Shown: positions 15,749-24,746 of the stretch, piece by piece
How positions within the stretch are numbered: the stretch's first letter is position 1
How the letters are laid out: each line of letters starts with the position of its first letter
Source of the DNA: Acidobacteriota bacterium
GTDB lineage: Bacteria > Acidobacteriota > Thermoanaerobaculia > Multivoradales > JBCCEF01
Length of the DNA: 53,100 nt
Reading direction: 5' to 3'
NCBI GenBank assembly: GCA_039028635.1
Contig: JBCCHV010000042.1
Location: 1 to 53,100 of the forward strand
Position numbers and translations under genes: made by a program
Notes under the pieces: model-generated
What the model was told of the DNA's origin: nothing
Databases searched by the model: none
Seen by the model: the letters and a program-made list of their open reading frames with translations, nothing else

Positions 15749-17134
15749 GTGGAGCAATCGACGGCATCTGCCCCCGCCACCGTGCTGACGGGACGTCCGG
15801 CGCGCGATCTTCCGAAGCCGCGACGGTTCTCCCTCGCCGGCAAGGTGACGCTGGTCTTTCTGGTGCTGCTGACGGTGATGGCGGCGTTGGCCGCCGCCGC
15901 CACCCTCCTCGGCCTGTCGCCGTGGTTCACCTTTCTCCTGATTCTGGCCGTCGGCCTGCCCTCCGGGGCCTGGGCCATCGGCGCCGTCCTCGAGCCGCTC
16001 AATCGCGTGGTGACCGGCGTCTCCGACGGCATCCGGAGCTTCCGCGACCGCGACTTCAGCGTGCGCCTGGCCTATCAGCGCAAGGACGAGCTCGGCGAGA
16101 TGGTGGAGCTCTACAACGAGGTGCGCGAGATTCTGCGCGAGGATCGGTTGGCGGTGCGCCAGCGCGAGCTGTTGCTGCAGACCGCCCTCGATCGCTCGCC
16201 GGCGGCGATTCTGCTGGTCAATCCCCTCGAGCGGGTGATCTATTCGAACCGCGAGGCGCGGCGTCTGCTGATGGCGGGCAGGAAGCTCGAAGGGCAGGAT
16301 TTCGAGCTCATCCGGGAGGGCTTTCCGGCGGAGATGCGCGACATGCTGGAGGGCGAGTCGGACGGCATCTTCACCGTTCCCGGCAGCGAGCCGCCGGAGA
16401 CCTACCTGCTCTCCCAGCGGGTCTTTCGCCTCAACCGCCGACGCCATCGGCTGATCCTGCTGCGGCGCATGACCGGCGACCTCGGTCGGCGCGAGGCGGA
16501 AGCTTGGAAGAAGGTCATCCGGGTGATCTCCCACGAGCTCAACAACTCCCTGACGCCGGTGTCGTCCCTGATTCACTCGGCCAGCGTCATCGCTCGCCAG
16601 CCGAAGCATGCGGCGCGCTCGGAAGAGGTCTTTCGGTTGATCCGCGAGCGCCTCGACCACCTGCAGGGCTTCATCGAGGGCTACGCTCGATTCGCTCGCC
16701 TGCCGCGGCCGCGCCGCGAGGAGGTCGACTGGAGCGAGCTGGTCGACAGTCTCGGCGAATTTCCGACCCTGAACATCGTCGGCAAGCTGCCGGCACGACC
16801 CGGCTACTTCGATCCCGCTCAGATCCGTCAGGTGCTGATCAACCTGATCAAGAACGCCGTCGAAGCGAGCGATGAGGGTGAAAGGGTCGAGCTGCGAGTG
16901 CGGGTGATCGACGGCGGCGGCACCTACCTTCAGGTGCGCGATCACGGCAGCGGCATGGATGCCGAGACGATGGAGAAGGCGCTGCTGCCGTTCTACTCCA
17001 CCAAGCAGACCGGCAGCGGCCTCGGCCTTCCTCTGTGTCGCGAAATCCTCGAAGCCCACGGCGGCAAGATCAGCCTGCAGGCTGCCGAAAACCGTGGTGT
17101 GGTGGTCACCTGCTGGCTGCCGGGCAAGGCCTGA
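15749..17134 (+). CDS. NtrY-like sensor histidine kinase
   Basis: This is a 461-residue membrane kinase. There are two hydrophobic helices (about residues 31-52 and 56-78) with almost no periplasmic loop. A HAMP-like segment (LEPLNRVVTGVSDGIRSF) and a PAS-like region (ALDRSPAAILLVNPLERVIY) follow. The HisKA box is VISHELNNSLTPVSSL, of the NtrY type. The ATPase core has N-box NLIKNAVEAS, G1 DHGSGMD and G2 TGSGLGLPLC. The tiny extracytoplasmic loop suggests it senses a membrane or cytosolic cue. The start is uncertain: GTG at 15749 is the longest option and no clear Shine-Dalgarno is present. Its place after an NtrC-type regulator, across the palindromic element, makes it the likely cognate kinase. 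Confidence 0.88.
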   Translation: MEQSTASAPATVLTGRPARDLPKPRRFSLAGKVTLVFLVLLTVMAALAAAATLLGLSPWFTFLLILAVGLPSGAWAIGAVLEPLNRVVTGVSDGIRSFRDRDFSVRLAYQRKDELGEMVELYNEVREILREDRLAVRQRELLLQTALDRSPAAILLVNPLERVIYSNREARRLLMAGRKLEGQDFELIREGFPAEMRDMLEGESDGIFTVPGSEPPETYLLSQRVFRLNRRRHRLILLRRMTGDLGRREAEAWKKVIRVISHELNNSLTPVSSLIHSASVIARQPKHAARSEEVFRLIRERLDHLQGFIEGYARFARLPRPRREEVDWSELVDSLGEFPTLNIVGKLPARPGYFDPAQIRQVLINLIKNAVEASDEGERVELRVRVIDGGGTYLQVRDHGSGMDAETMEKALLPFYSTKQTGSGLGLPLCREILEAHGGKISLQAAENRGVVVTCWLPGKA

Positions 17135-17158
17135 ACGGGCGCCCGCTCTCCTCCCCTG

Positions 17159-17182
17159 GAGACCCTCTGGGGTCAGGGTCTC
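17159..17182 (+). terminator. Candidate hairpin after the sensor kinase gene
   Basis: GAGACCCT and AGGGTCTC form perfect 8-bp arms around an 8-nt loop, 24 nt after the sensor stop codon. A TTTTT run occurs only about 19 nt later, so it is a weak intrinsic terminator at best. The rest of 17183-17400 shows no gene. Confidence 0.4.
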
Positions 17183-17402
17183 GACCCCGCCGGCCTCGAG
17201 TTTTTGCGGGATTTGGTGTCGGTCGGCGAACCGAGGCGATTTTTCTTGTCGCAAGAAGGAGGCGCGTGATCGCACGCTTTGCGATTGAGCGGAAGTAGGC
17301 CCTTCGGCAGTGCATGCAGTCTTTCAAATATTTACAGGCAAAGGATGTAGAAGGGCTCCGGCGGGGCTCTCGATGCCGATCCGTGGTGTCTCTGGCGAGC
17401 AA

Positions 17403-17453
17403 TTGAGACGGGGTTGAGATGGCATTGAGACGAGGGTCTCACGGTCGTCTCAA
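17403..17453. promoter_or_regulatory. Phased TTGAGA repeats, candidate operator of the TonB receptor gene
   Basis: TTGAGA begins at 17403, 17414 and 17425, exactly 11 bp apart. An inverted copy follows, so that ttgagacga (17425-17433) and tcgtctcaa (17445-17453) form a perfect 9-bp dyad. This lies about 130-180 bp upstream of the receptor start. The spacing of one helical turn suggests cooperative binding by a regulator on one DNA face. The identity of the regulator is not visible. Confidence 0.5.
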
Positions 17454-17581
17454 CAGTGGCTCGAAGCGTGCTGAAAGGCCTTGACTCGCGGTGCTACTGT
17501 GATTTTCGTCCACAACGGATGCCCGTGGATTCCCCCTCAACGACCGGCCGGTGACGCCGCTGGCCGAAAGGACCTAGGAAC

Positions 17582-19813
17582 ATGTTGACTTGGCTCACGA
17601 AGGAGCGCGGTGCGTTCCTGAATTTGCTCGTGCTGTCGGCTGCGTGCTCGCTCGTGGTGTTCTCCGGAGGTGCGCTGGTCGCGCAGCAGGCAGGGGACGA
17701 GTCGGCGAGCGACTCACAGGTCGAGGACTCGGCTTCGCAAGAGGAGCAGGAGGGCTCGGAGCAGAATCCGGTTGAAGACGAGATCATCGTGCTGGCGTCC
17801 CGCACCGAGTTGCCGGCCAGTGCGACCCCTGCATCGGTGGTTCTGATCGACACCGAGACGGTCGAATCGAACACCGTGATCAGCGACGAGCTGGCGAGCG
17901 TGCTCTCCCGCACCGTCCCAGGCTTCGCCCCCAGCATCCAGAAGCTCACCGGCCGCGGCGAAACGCTACGCGGTCGCAACCCGCTCTATCTGGTGGATGG
18001 GGTGCCGCAACACAACGCCACCCGCGATGGCAGCCGCGACGGTCACACCATCGACCTCGCCTTTGTCGAGCGCATCGAGGTGATCAACGGCTCGAACGCC
18101 ATCCAGGGTGTCGGGGCCACCGGCGGGGTGGTCAACGTCGTCACCCGCAGCTCGGACCTGGTGTCCGACTGGAACACTTCGATCGATCTCCGCCTGACCG
18201 GTTCGGCGGACCTCGAGTCCGATTCGCTGGGTTACAAGGCCTCGGCCCTGACCGGCTGGGGCGGCGAGCGGGCGGGCTTCCTGGTCGGGGCGTCGCTCTT
18301 CGAGCGTGGCCTGTTCTTCGACGCCAACGGTGATCCGGTGGGCCTCTACCCGACCCAGGGCGACATCATGGACTCGCAGACCGTCGGCCTCTTCGGCAAC
18401 GGTCGTTGGGTGCTCTCGGACGAGATCGCCCTCAACCTGATGATCAACGACTTCGATCTCGAGCGAAACGGCGACTTCCGCGCCGTGCGCGGTGATCGGA
18501 CCCTGGGTATTCCGACCGGCACCGTCGAGGGCGATCCCTCCTCGGAGGTCGGCAATCCGGCCCGCAACGAGACCACCGCTTACTCGTTGACGTTGATCCA
18601 CAGCGACCTGGCCGGCGGGAGCCTCACCGCCCAGGTCTATGATCAGGACTACAAGGCGCTGTTCGAGGGCGGTACTTTCGGTGGCTTCTTCCGGTTGACG
18701 GTCGATGGCGAGCCGTTCCTCGATCAATCGGCGGTGGTTTCCAACAAGACCGGCCTCAAGCTCTCCTACAACCGCCTCTTGGCGAACGATGACCTGCGGG
18801 TGACCGCCGGCCTCGACGTGTTTCGCGACGAGTCGGCGCAGGTGCTCGACCGCAGTGGTCGCGAGTGGGTTCCCGAGACCCTGTTCGAGACCGTTTCACC
18901 CTTCCTGCAGCTCAACTATGACCTCGGGGACCGAGTCTCTCTGTCGGGCGGTGCGCGCTACGAGGATGCCCGCCTCGAGGTCGATGACTACACCACCATT
19001 GCGGCGGCGAACTCGACCTTCGTCGGCGGCGGTGAGCCGAGCTTCGAGGAGACCCTGGTCAATGTCGGCTTGATCGTGCGCCCGGCGGAGGGATGGAACC
19101 TCTACGGCGCCTACAACGAGAGCTTCACCATGCCCGATGCCGGCCGCGTGCTGCGCGCCGTCAACGTCCCCGGCCTGAATGTCGATTCGCTGTTCAACCT
19201 CGAGCCGGTGATCGCGGACAATGTGGAGCTCGGCGTCGAGTACTCGGGGCGTCGCTTCACCGGTCGCGCGGCGCTGTTCGATTCCACCGCCGAAAACGGC
19301 TCACGGCTGTCGAGCAACGATCAGGGAATTTTCGAGGTGGTGCGGCAGCGCACGGAGATCGACGGCTTCGAGATCTTCGCCGAGTACATCATCAACCAGA
19401 GCTTCTCGATCGGTGCGAACTACGGCGCCACGAACGGTGAGTTCGACTCCAATGGCGACGATCGCGTCGACACCGACCTCGACGGTCTGAACATCGGTCC
19501 GGATCGCTTGAATCTCTTCCTGCACGGCCGCTTGAACGATCGCTTCGGCGGTACCCTGCAGGTGTCGAACTTCGCCGATCGTGACTTCCGCGGTCCGGCG
19601 GCTCGGGTCGGGCGCGACTTCGATGGCTACACCCTCGTCGACCTCAGCCTGTGGCTCGACATCCCGGTCGGTCAGCTTCGCCTCGGCCTCGAGAACGTGC
19701 TCAACGAGGACTACTTCAACTACTTTGCGCAGACCGAGCCCTTCGCCCGGACTGACACCTACTTCAAGGGCAACGGCCGCACCGTGGGCCTGAGCTGGCG
19801 GGTCGACCTCTAG
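17582..19813 (+). CDS. TonB-dependent outer-membrane receptor, siderophore type
   Basis: This is a 743-residue receptor. A signal peptide (FLNLLVLSAACSLVVFSGG, cleavage near VAQQA) is followed by a Ser/Glu-rich linker and a TonB-box-like DEIIVLASRTE. The plug domain spans about residues 80-190 (VVLIDTETV, RGETLRGRNPLYLVDGVPQ, FVERIEVINGSNAIQGVGATGGVVNVVT). The rest is a beta-barrel with alternating strands, including GYTLVDLSLWLDIPVGQLRL and LGLENVLNEDYFNYF. The last residues are SWRVDL, so the usual terminal Phe is replaced by Leu. The plug and C-terminal motifs resemble ferric-siderophore receptors; the ligand cannot be named. AAAGGA lies 9 nt before the ATG. It appears monocistronic, with the TTGAGA operator region upstream and a hairpin downstream. 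Confidence 0.9.
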   Translation: MLTWLTKERGAFLNLLVLSAACSLVVFSGGALVAQQAGDESASDSQVEDSASQEEQEGSEQNPVEDEIIVLASRTELPASATPASVVLIDTETVESNTVISDELASVLSRTVPGFAPSIQKLTGRGETLRGRNPLYLVDGVPQHNATRDGSRDGHTIDLAFVERIEVINGSNAIQGVGATGGVVNVVTRSSDLVSDWNTSIDLRLTGSADLESDSLGYKASALTGWGGERAGFLVGASLFERGLFFDANGDPVGLYPTQGDIMDSQTVGLFGNGRWVLSDEIALNLMINDFDLERNGDFRAVRGDRTLGIPTGTVEGDPSSEVGNPARNETTAYSLTLIHSDLAGGSLTAQVYDQDYKALFEGGTFGGFFRLTVDGEPFLDQSAVVSNKTGLKLSYNRLLANDDLRVTAGLDVFRDESAQVLDRSGREWVPETLFETVSPFLQLNYDLGDRVSLSGGARYEDARLEVDDYTTIAAANSTFVGGGEPSFEETLVNVGLIVRPAEGWNLYGAYNESFTMPDAGRVLRAVNVPGLNVDSLFNLEPVIADNVELGVEYSGRRFTGRAALFDSTAENGSRLSSNDQGIFEVVRQRTEIDGFEIFAEYIINQSFSIGANYGATNGEFDSNGDDRVDTDLDGLNIGPDRLNLFLHGRLNDRFGGTLQVSNFADRDFRGPAARVGRDFDGYTLVDLSLWLDIPVGQLRLGLENVLNEDYFNYFAQTEPFARTDTYFKGNGRTVGLSWRVDL

Positions 19814-19819
19814 ACGGAG

Positions 19820-19851
19820 GCTGAGCAAGCCGCAGAGGCGGCTCGCTCAGC
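19820..19851. terminator. Hairpin after the TonB receptor gene
   Basis: gctgagcaagccgc (19820-19833) pairs with gcggctcgctcagc (19838-19851) with one mismatch around an AGAG loop. It starts 7 nt after the receptor stop. No T-tract follows on the plus strand, so it may need Rho or act to stabilise the 3' end. The remaining bases up to 19952 contain no gene. Confidence 0.6.
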
Positions 19852-19952
19852 GCCCTCCTCGGGCCTGCTGGCCTCTTTGTTCAGACCTCAGCAACGGGCC
19901 GTGCAGCCGCCCCGGAGCGATCGCTCCGGGGCGCGCCCGATCGAGGGTCGCT

Positions 19953-22900
19953 TCAGGGCTGCAGGCGGCGCCAAGCCGCGGCCACCAAGAGCGTCATCAT
20001 GGCGATCAGCCCCCATTGGCCGAGGGTCGGAATCTCCAGGATCGTGGGGACTTCGACCAGGATCGGGGTCGGGTCGTTTTCCCCGTCCTCGTTGGCGTTG
20101 TCGTCGCCGTCCGGGTCCGGCTCGGGACCATCGTGGGACAGGTCGGTGGTGCTGCCATTGAGGCTCTCTCCAGTCGCCACCGCCTGGTTGTCGAAGGCCA
20201 TGATGCCTGCCGGATCGATGGTGACCTCGAAGGCGATCTCACCCATCGCGCCGATATCGAGGGTGCTCGATGCGGACACCAGCAGGGTGGTGTCTCCGAG
20301 GCCGTCGTAGCCGGCGTTGGCCATCAACGTTCCGGTGCCTCCGGTCAGCGTCGCCGTCGGCGATGTGACCGCGATGACCGACGCCGGAGCCGGGAAGGTC
20401 GCGTTCAGATCGTCGGTCACCTGGACGTCGAAGAGATCGAGCGGACCGAGGTTTTCGACCAAGATCAGAATTGGCACGGTGTAGGTGCCGTCGCCGTTGT
20501 CGACCGTCAGGCCGGCGGACTTGGCGATTCCGATGCTCGGATCAGGAGGCGTGACCGAGATGTCCACGCTGTCGCTCGCGGTGACCATCGTTCCGGCGGG
20601 GCTGCTGCCTTCGCCTTCAACGGTATTGGTGAAGGGACCTCCGATTCCCGCCGAAGTGAAGGTCACCGAGAAGGAGATGGTCTCGACGGCCGCCAAGGGC
20701 AGGGTGCTCGCAGCGGCATCGAGCAGGCTCGTGTCGCCGTCGCCGTCGAAGCCGCCGTTGGCGGTCAGGGTCCCGGAAGCGACCGGCACCGTCACGGAGC
20801 TCACCGACGATGGTGGCGGGAAGGTCGCCGTCAGGTCATCGGTGACCTGTACCTCTGTGAGCACCACATTGCCGGTGTTGCTGACGGTCAGCAGATAGGG
20901 CACGGTGAAGGTGCCGTCCAGGTTGTCGACCACCGGGCCATCGACGGTCTTGGTGACGGAGATCGCCGGGTTCTCGACGATCGACACGTCGGCCGTGTCG
21001 GTGTCGGTGACCGGCGTACCGGCCGGGCTGCTGGCGTCGGCCGTTGCCGAGTTGGTGAACGGTCCGAGCTCGCCGTTGGGCTCGAGCACCACCGTGAGGT
21101 CGAGGGTGACGGTCGCCGCCGGTGCCAAAGAGCTGGCGCTGGCGTCGAGGAGCGTGGTGTCCGTGGGGCCGGTGAAGTCGAGGGTGACAGTGCCACAGCT
21201 ACCGGCGCTGCAGGCCGCCATCGCCGACACCAGGTTGACCGGTGCCGGGAAGGTCGTGACCAGATCGTCGGTCACCTGCACCATCGAGAGGTCGACGTTG
21301 CCGGGGTTGGTCACCACCAGGCTGAAGGTGGCTTCGAACTGCCCGCCCCCGATGTCGGTGATCGCGCCGGCGGTCTTGACGATGGTGATGGCGGGTGTCT
21401 CGGATACCGAGATCTCGACCGCGTCATCGTCAGTCACCGGATTGCCGATCGGGTCCTGCGCCGAACCGTTGGCGGTGTTGTTGAACGGACCGGCCAAGCC
21501 GTTGGGATCGAAGCGCACCGTGAACCCGATGGTCTCGCTGTCGCCGATCGGCAGGGTACTCCCTGCGGCGACCAGCAGACTCGAGTCGCCATCGCCATCG
21601 AAGGCGCCGTTGGCGGAGAGGCTGCCGCTGGCGGTCGGTCCGGTGATGACGGCGAAGGTCGCCGGCGGGGGGAAGGTGGCCGTCAGATCGTCGGCCACCT
21701 GGACCATCACCAGATCGGTGGCGCCGGTGTTCTCGAGGGTCACGGTGTAGGGAACCTCGAACTGGCCAGGATTGCCCGCCGAATCGACGACCGCGCCGGC
21801 TGTCTTGGTGACGGTCAGTCCGGGCGCTCCGACAGTGGTGACCTCCGCCGTCAGGCGGCAGAGCGGACCGAACCGGGTGGTCGCCCGGGAGAGGGCCGCG
21901 CTGGCACACGCCGAGGTGCTGCCGCCGGCATCGGCGCAGGTCTCGTCGAGGAAAGTCGCGGTGGTTCCCGTGCCCGGCGCCGGCGCGTCCGGTGGCGGGC
22001 CGCCGGTCAAGTCGAGGGTGCCGGTAGCGGTTGGCAGAACATCGATGTCATAGGTCAAGGAGGCGCTGGTTCCGGCGGCCACCACGCCCGGTGCGAAGGT
22101 CAGGGTCCAGGGGCCGGCACCGGCCTCTGCGGTGGCCGACGAGGTGCCGCCTGCGATCGCCGCCGAGCCGGCGACATAGGTGGTCTGTCCGCCGTTGGTC
22201 GGCACCGTTGCCACGGCCACATTCGTGCCGCCGGTGGCGGCGTCGAGCTGGATTGGATACTCGGTGGGGTTGGTGACGGTGACCGTCACCCGAACCCGAC
22301 TGGTGACGCCGACGGCGAGGGGCGGCTCGCCGGCCAGTAGCGCCCACGAGTGCCCGACCCAGGGCTTGACGGGGGCGATGACGACGTCGTCCGCTCCGCC
22401 CCGCTCGCCGAAGAAGCGGCTGCCGTCGGCCGGCAGGTAGAGGCGAACGGCGCCGGCTTCGGGCTGCATATCCGGTCCGCCGCTGGCGGGAGTGGTCGCC
22501 CCGTCGGCCGGATTGTCGGAGGTGGGATCTCCCACCCACCAGGTGACGTGGTTGAACAAGCCGATGATCCAGCGCGCGCTCCACAGTCCATAGTCCGAGG
22601 CATCGCTGGCGGAGGCGAAATCGGTCACCGCGTTCTCGGCCCAAACCCCATTGCCACTGAAGGTGGGTGTGAAGGTCGGTGAGGCGCCGGCGCGGGTCGT
22701 CCAGGTCAAGGACTCGTCGCCGTCCACGTCGACGTCGAAGTCATTGCAGCTCAGCGAACAGTAGCCCTGCACGTAAGGATAGAAGTCGTGGGTTCTGCTG
22801 TACCCCGGATCGCTCGCGAAGCTCGCCGCGTAGACCTGGCCGATGCCGACGTAGGAGTCGGCGTAGACATTGATCTCGTTGGCTCCGGCGCCGGCCGAGC

Positions 22901-23546
22901 CATCGTGGGCGCGGATGCCGAAGGCGTTGGCGTCGTCTTCGTCGGTGGGGCCGGAGTTGGGGCTACTGACGGCCATCCGCCAATGACCCGGCGCTGGATT
23001 GGAGACGGAGAAAACGCCCAGGTCGGACCAGGCGTTGTTGCAGAAGGTCTGCAAGCCGACGGTGACGGGGTCGCAGTCCTGGCCCGGCAGGCTGATCGAT
23101 GCGACGCTCGTGCCGTCGGGAGCGAAGAGCTCGAAGGTGGTCGCCGCATCCCAGCCGCTCGTCGTGTTGTCCTGATCGTGCTCTTCGGTGCCGGCCACGT
23201 CGCCGGCCCCCAGATCGGCATCGAAAACCTCCACCACCAGCATGCCCGCCGACAATGACGGCGGGACTTCAATGTAGAAGTCGTGGCTGACCGCGCCGAG
23301 GCTTTGGAGACCTTGGTTCGAGAGCAGATAGTCGCCGAAATTGAAACCGCGATCGGGCCCGAGGGTGGCCAACAGCTGGTTTTCGTTGTCCGGTAGCGTA
23401 TCGGCGTCGCCGCTGTCTTCGACCAGGGGACTGGTACCCGGGTCCGGGGTGCCGCCGGCCGAGCCGGTTTGCGGGATGAAGGAAAACGCCAAGGCCAAGA
23501 ACAAGGCGAGCGTCGACACTCGGAAGGTGGAAATCGGGCTCCACAT
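19953..23546 (-). CDS. IPTL-CTERM surface protein with DUF11-type repeats
   Basis: This is a large exported protein of 1197 residues. The signal peptide begins MWSPISTFRVSTLALFLALAF. The N-terminal 400 residues look beta-rich with many Asp and Asn. From about residue 600 there are four DUF11-like repeats, each opening with a VTKTAG- or AKSAGLTV-like motif and continuing with QV(T/A)DDL.(A/T)TFP.P. The C terminus is a canonical IPTL-CTERM tag: IPTLGQWGLIAMM, a hydrophobic helix, and a basic end (AWRRLQP). That tag is known to go with the exosortase-H sorting system, which is not in this window. The protein is thus likely processed and displayed at or released from the cell surface. GAGGAG sits 7 nt before the ATG, which rules out the upstream extension. 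Some repeats are nearly identical in part, so assembly or recombination errors are possible. Confidence 0.85.
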   Translation of the reverse strand: MWSPISTFRVSTLALFLALAFSFIPQTGSAGGTPDPGTSPLVEDSGDADTLPDNENQLLATLGPDRGFNFGDYLLSNQGLQSLGAVSHDFYIEVPPSLSAGMLVVEVFDADLGAGDVAGTEEHDQDNTTSGWDAATTFELFAPDGTSVASISLPGQDCDPVTVGLQTFCNNAWSDLGVFSVSNPAPGHWRMAVSSPNSGPTDEDDANAFGIRAHDGSAGAGANEINVYADSYVGIGQVYAASFASDPGYSRTHDFYPYVQGYCSLSCNDFDVDVDGDESLTWTTRAGASPTFTPTFSGNGVWAENAVTDFASASDASDYGLWSARWIIGLFNHVTWWVGDPTSDNPADGATTPASGGPDMQPEAGAVRLYLPADGSRFFGERGGADDVVIAPVKPWVGHSWALLAGEPPLAVGVTSRVRVTVTVTNPTEYPIQLDAATGGTNVAVATVPTNGGQTTYVAGSAAIAGGTSSATAEAGAGPWTLTFAPGVVAAGTSASLTYDIDVLPTATGTLDLTGGPPPDAPAPGTGTTATFLDETCADAGGSTSACASAALSRATTRFGPLCRLTAEVTTVGAPGLTVTKTAGAVVDSAGNPGQFEVPYTVTLENTGATDLVMVQVADDLTATFPPPATFAVITGPTASGSLSANGAFDGDGDSSLLVAAGSTLPIGDSETIGFTVRFDPNGLAGPFNNTANGSAQDPIGNPVTDDDAVEISVSETPAITIVKTAGAITDIGGGQFEATFSLVVTNPGNVDLSMVQVTDDLVTTFPAPVNLVSAMAACSAGSCGTVTLDFTGPTDTTLLDASASSLAPAATVTLDLTVVLEPNGELGPFTNSATADASSPAGTPVTDTDTADVSIVENPAISVTKTVDGPVVDNLDGTFTVPYLLTVSNTGNVVLTEVQVTDDLTATFPPPSSVSSVTVPVASGTLTANGGFDGDGDTSLLDAAASTLPLAAVETISFSVTFTSAGIGGPFTNTVEGEGSSPAGTMVTASDSVDISVTPPDPSIGIAKSAGLTVDNGDGTYTVPILILVENLGPLDLFDVQVTDDLNATFPAPASVIAVTSPTATLTGGTGTLMANAGYDGLGDTTLLVSASSTLDIGAMGEIAFEVTIDPAGIMAFDNQAVATGESLNGSTTDLSHDGPEPDPDGDDNANEDGENDPTPILVEVPTILEIPTLGQWGLIAMMTLLVAAAWRRLQP

Positions 23547-23611
23547 CGGATGCGCTCCTCTGGCTGGGAATGGGGGCAGGTTCGGTGGGTGGTGCCTGCG
23601 ATCAGGCAAGG

Positions 23612-23650
23612 CTATTGAAATATCAATAAAAAACTTCAATAAAGAAAACT
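23612..23650 (-). promoter_or_regulatory. AT-rich promoter/operator region of the IPTL-CTERM gene
   Basis: This is a strikingly AT-rich patch in otherwise GC-rich DNA. It contains the perfect dyad TATTGA-AATA-TCAATA (23613-23628) and ATTGAA/TTCAAT arms (23614-23619 and 23635-23640). It lies 66-104 nt upstream of the minus-strand start codon, where a promoter and operator would be expected. The rest of 23547-23890 has no supported gene. Confidence 0.45.
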
Positions 23651-23890
23651 GTAGCACACATCCAGGGTGGCAAGCGGCTCATGCTGGTGGCCGATGGGGC
23701 CACCGCGGCCCTGGCATCGCAACCTCCTGTTCAGGGTTTCAGGTCATCCTGGCGAGGAGCGCGCTTCTCGGTGCGCCGAGCTGACTCGGGTGAGCTGGAT
23801 AATCTGCCCTGCGGAGAGGAGAGTCTTCTGCTTTCTTGGAGTGGGGCGGCGGTGACGTGCTTGCGCCCGACGTCAGGGGGCTCGAGCTGA

Positions 23891-24703
23891 ATGGGCATAC
23901 GAATGATACTGCGAAATCTCAGGTACATCCTCCCGATGGGCGCTCTCTTTGGGGCTGCGATGGCACTCCTTGCCTGCGGGGCCCGGCAGGAGAGCGGTGA
24001 CCTTCCCGACGAAATGCTGTGGGCCTGGCGGCGGCCGGAGGTGCTGACGTTCGTCGACCCGCAGCGCACCGGGGTGGCGGCGTGGATGGCGACGATTCAC
24101 CTCGCCGGGGACTCCCTGCAAATCGAGCCCAGGGAGTGGCGACTCGCCGTGCCGTCGGGCACCTATCTGGCGGCGGTGGTGCGGCTGGAGAGCTCGGCCG
24201 AACGGCCTCCGGATTTGAGCCCGGAGCTTCGCTCGAAGCTGTCCGATCGCCTGCTCGAGCTGTGGCGTGAGACGGGCTGGCCTGAGCTGCAGCTCGATTT
24301 CGACGCCCGGGTTTCGGAGCGCGAGTTCTACCGCCTTCTGTTGGCGGACCTGCGGTCCGGTATGGCCGGTGGGCGCCTTTCGATCACGGCGCTCCTTTCG
24401 TGGTGCTGGGAGCCTGGCTGGCTCGACGATCTGGCGGTGGATGAGGTGGTGCCGATGATCTATCGCCTCGGGCCCGAAGCGGAGCTGTTTCGGCGGCGTT
24501 TGGCGGCGGGAGAGCCCTTCGTCGCCCAGGCCTGCCTCGAAGCCATCGGAGTTTCGAGCGATGAGCCCATCCCGAGCTTCGCGGTGGAGGGGCGAAAGTA
24601 CTTCTTCCACCATCTGCCCTGGACGGCTGATCGTCAGCGGGAAGAGCAGGAGCGGCTGGCGAACGCTTCGAGGACGATGGGCGCGGCCTCCGGCTCGCCT
24701 TGA
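23891..24703 (+). CDS. DUF3142 lipoprotein
   Basis: This is a 270-residue protein that fits the DUF3142 family: LWAWRRPEVLTFVDP near the start, LQLDFDARVSEREFYRLLL in the middle, and the block LSITALLSWCWEPGW followed by VDEVVPMIYRLG. A signal peptide with lipobox LLAC (Cys at about residue 30) predicts a lipid-anchored protein. The family's function is unknown to me; its Asp-rich LDFDA strand is reminiscent of TIM-barrel glycoside hydrolases, but this is only an impression. The start could be 23891 or the in-frame ATG at 23903; neither has a strong Shine-Dalgarno. The next gene begins 43 nt downstream and is probably co-transcribed. Confidence 0.8.
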   Translation: MGIRMILRNLRYILPMGALFGAAMALLACGARQESGDLPDEMLWAWRRPEVLTFVDPQRTGVAAWMATIHLAGDSLQIEPREWRLAVPSGTYLAAVVRLESSAERPPDLSPELRSKLSDRLLELWRETGWPELQLDFDARVSEREFYRLLLADLRSGMAGGRLSITALLSWCWEPGWLDDLAVDEVVPMIYRLGPEAELFRRRLAAGEPFVAQACLEAIGVSSDEPIPSFAVEGRKYFFHHLPWTADRQREEQERLANASRTMGAASGSP

Positions 24704-24746
24704 TTCGGCCATCGATCGGCCGAGGAACCGTGAGAGGCTGGAGTCT

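Noticed and set aside
20016-22340. 774-codon plus-strand frame opposite the IPTL-CTERM gene
   Set aside because: Its translation is Gly/Arg/Val/His-rich with periodic repeats that mirror the DUF11 repeats on the other strand; there is no family and no ribosome site.
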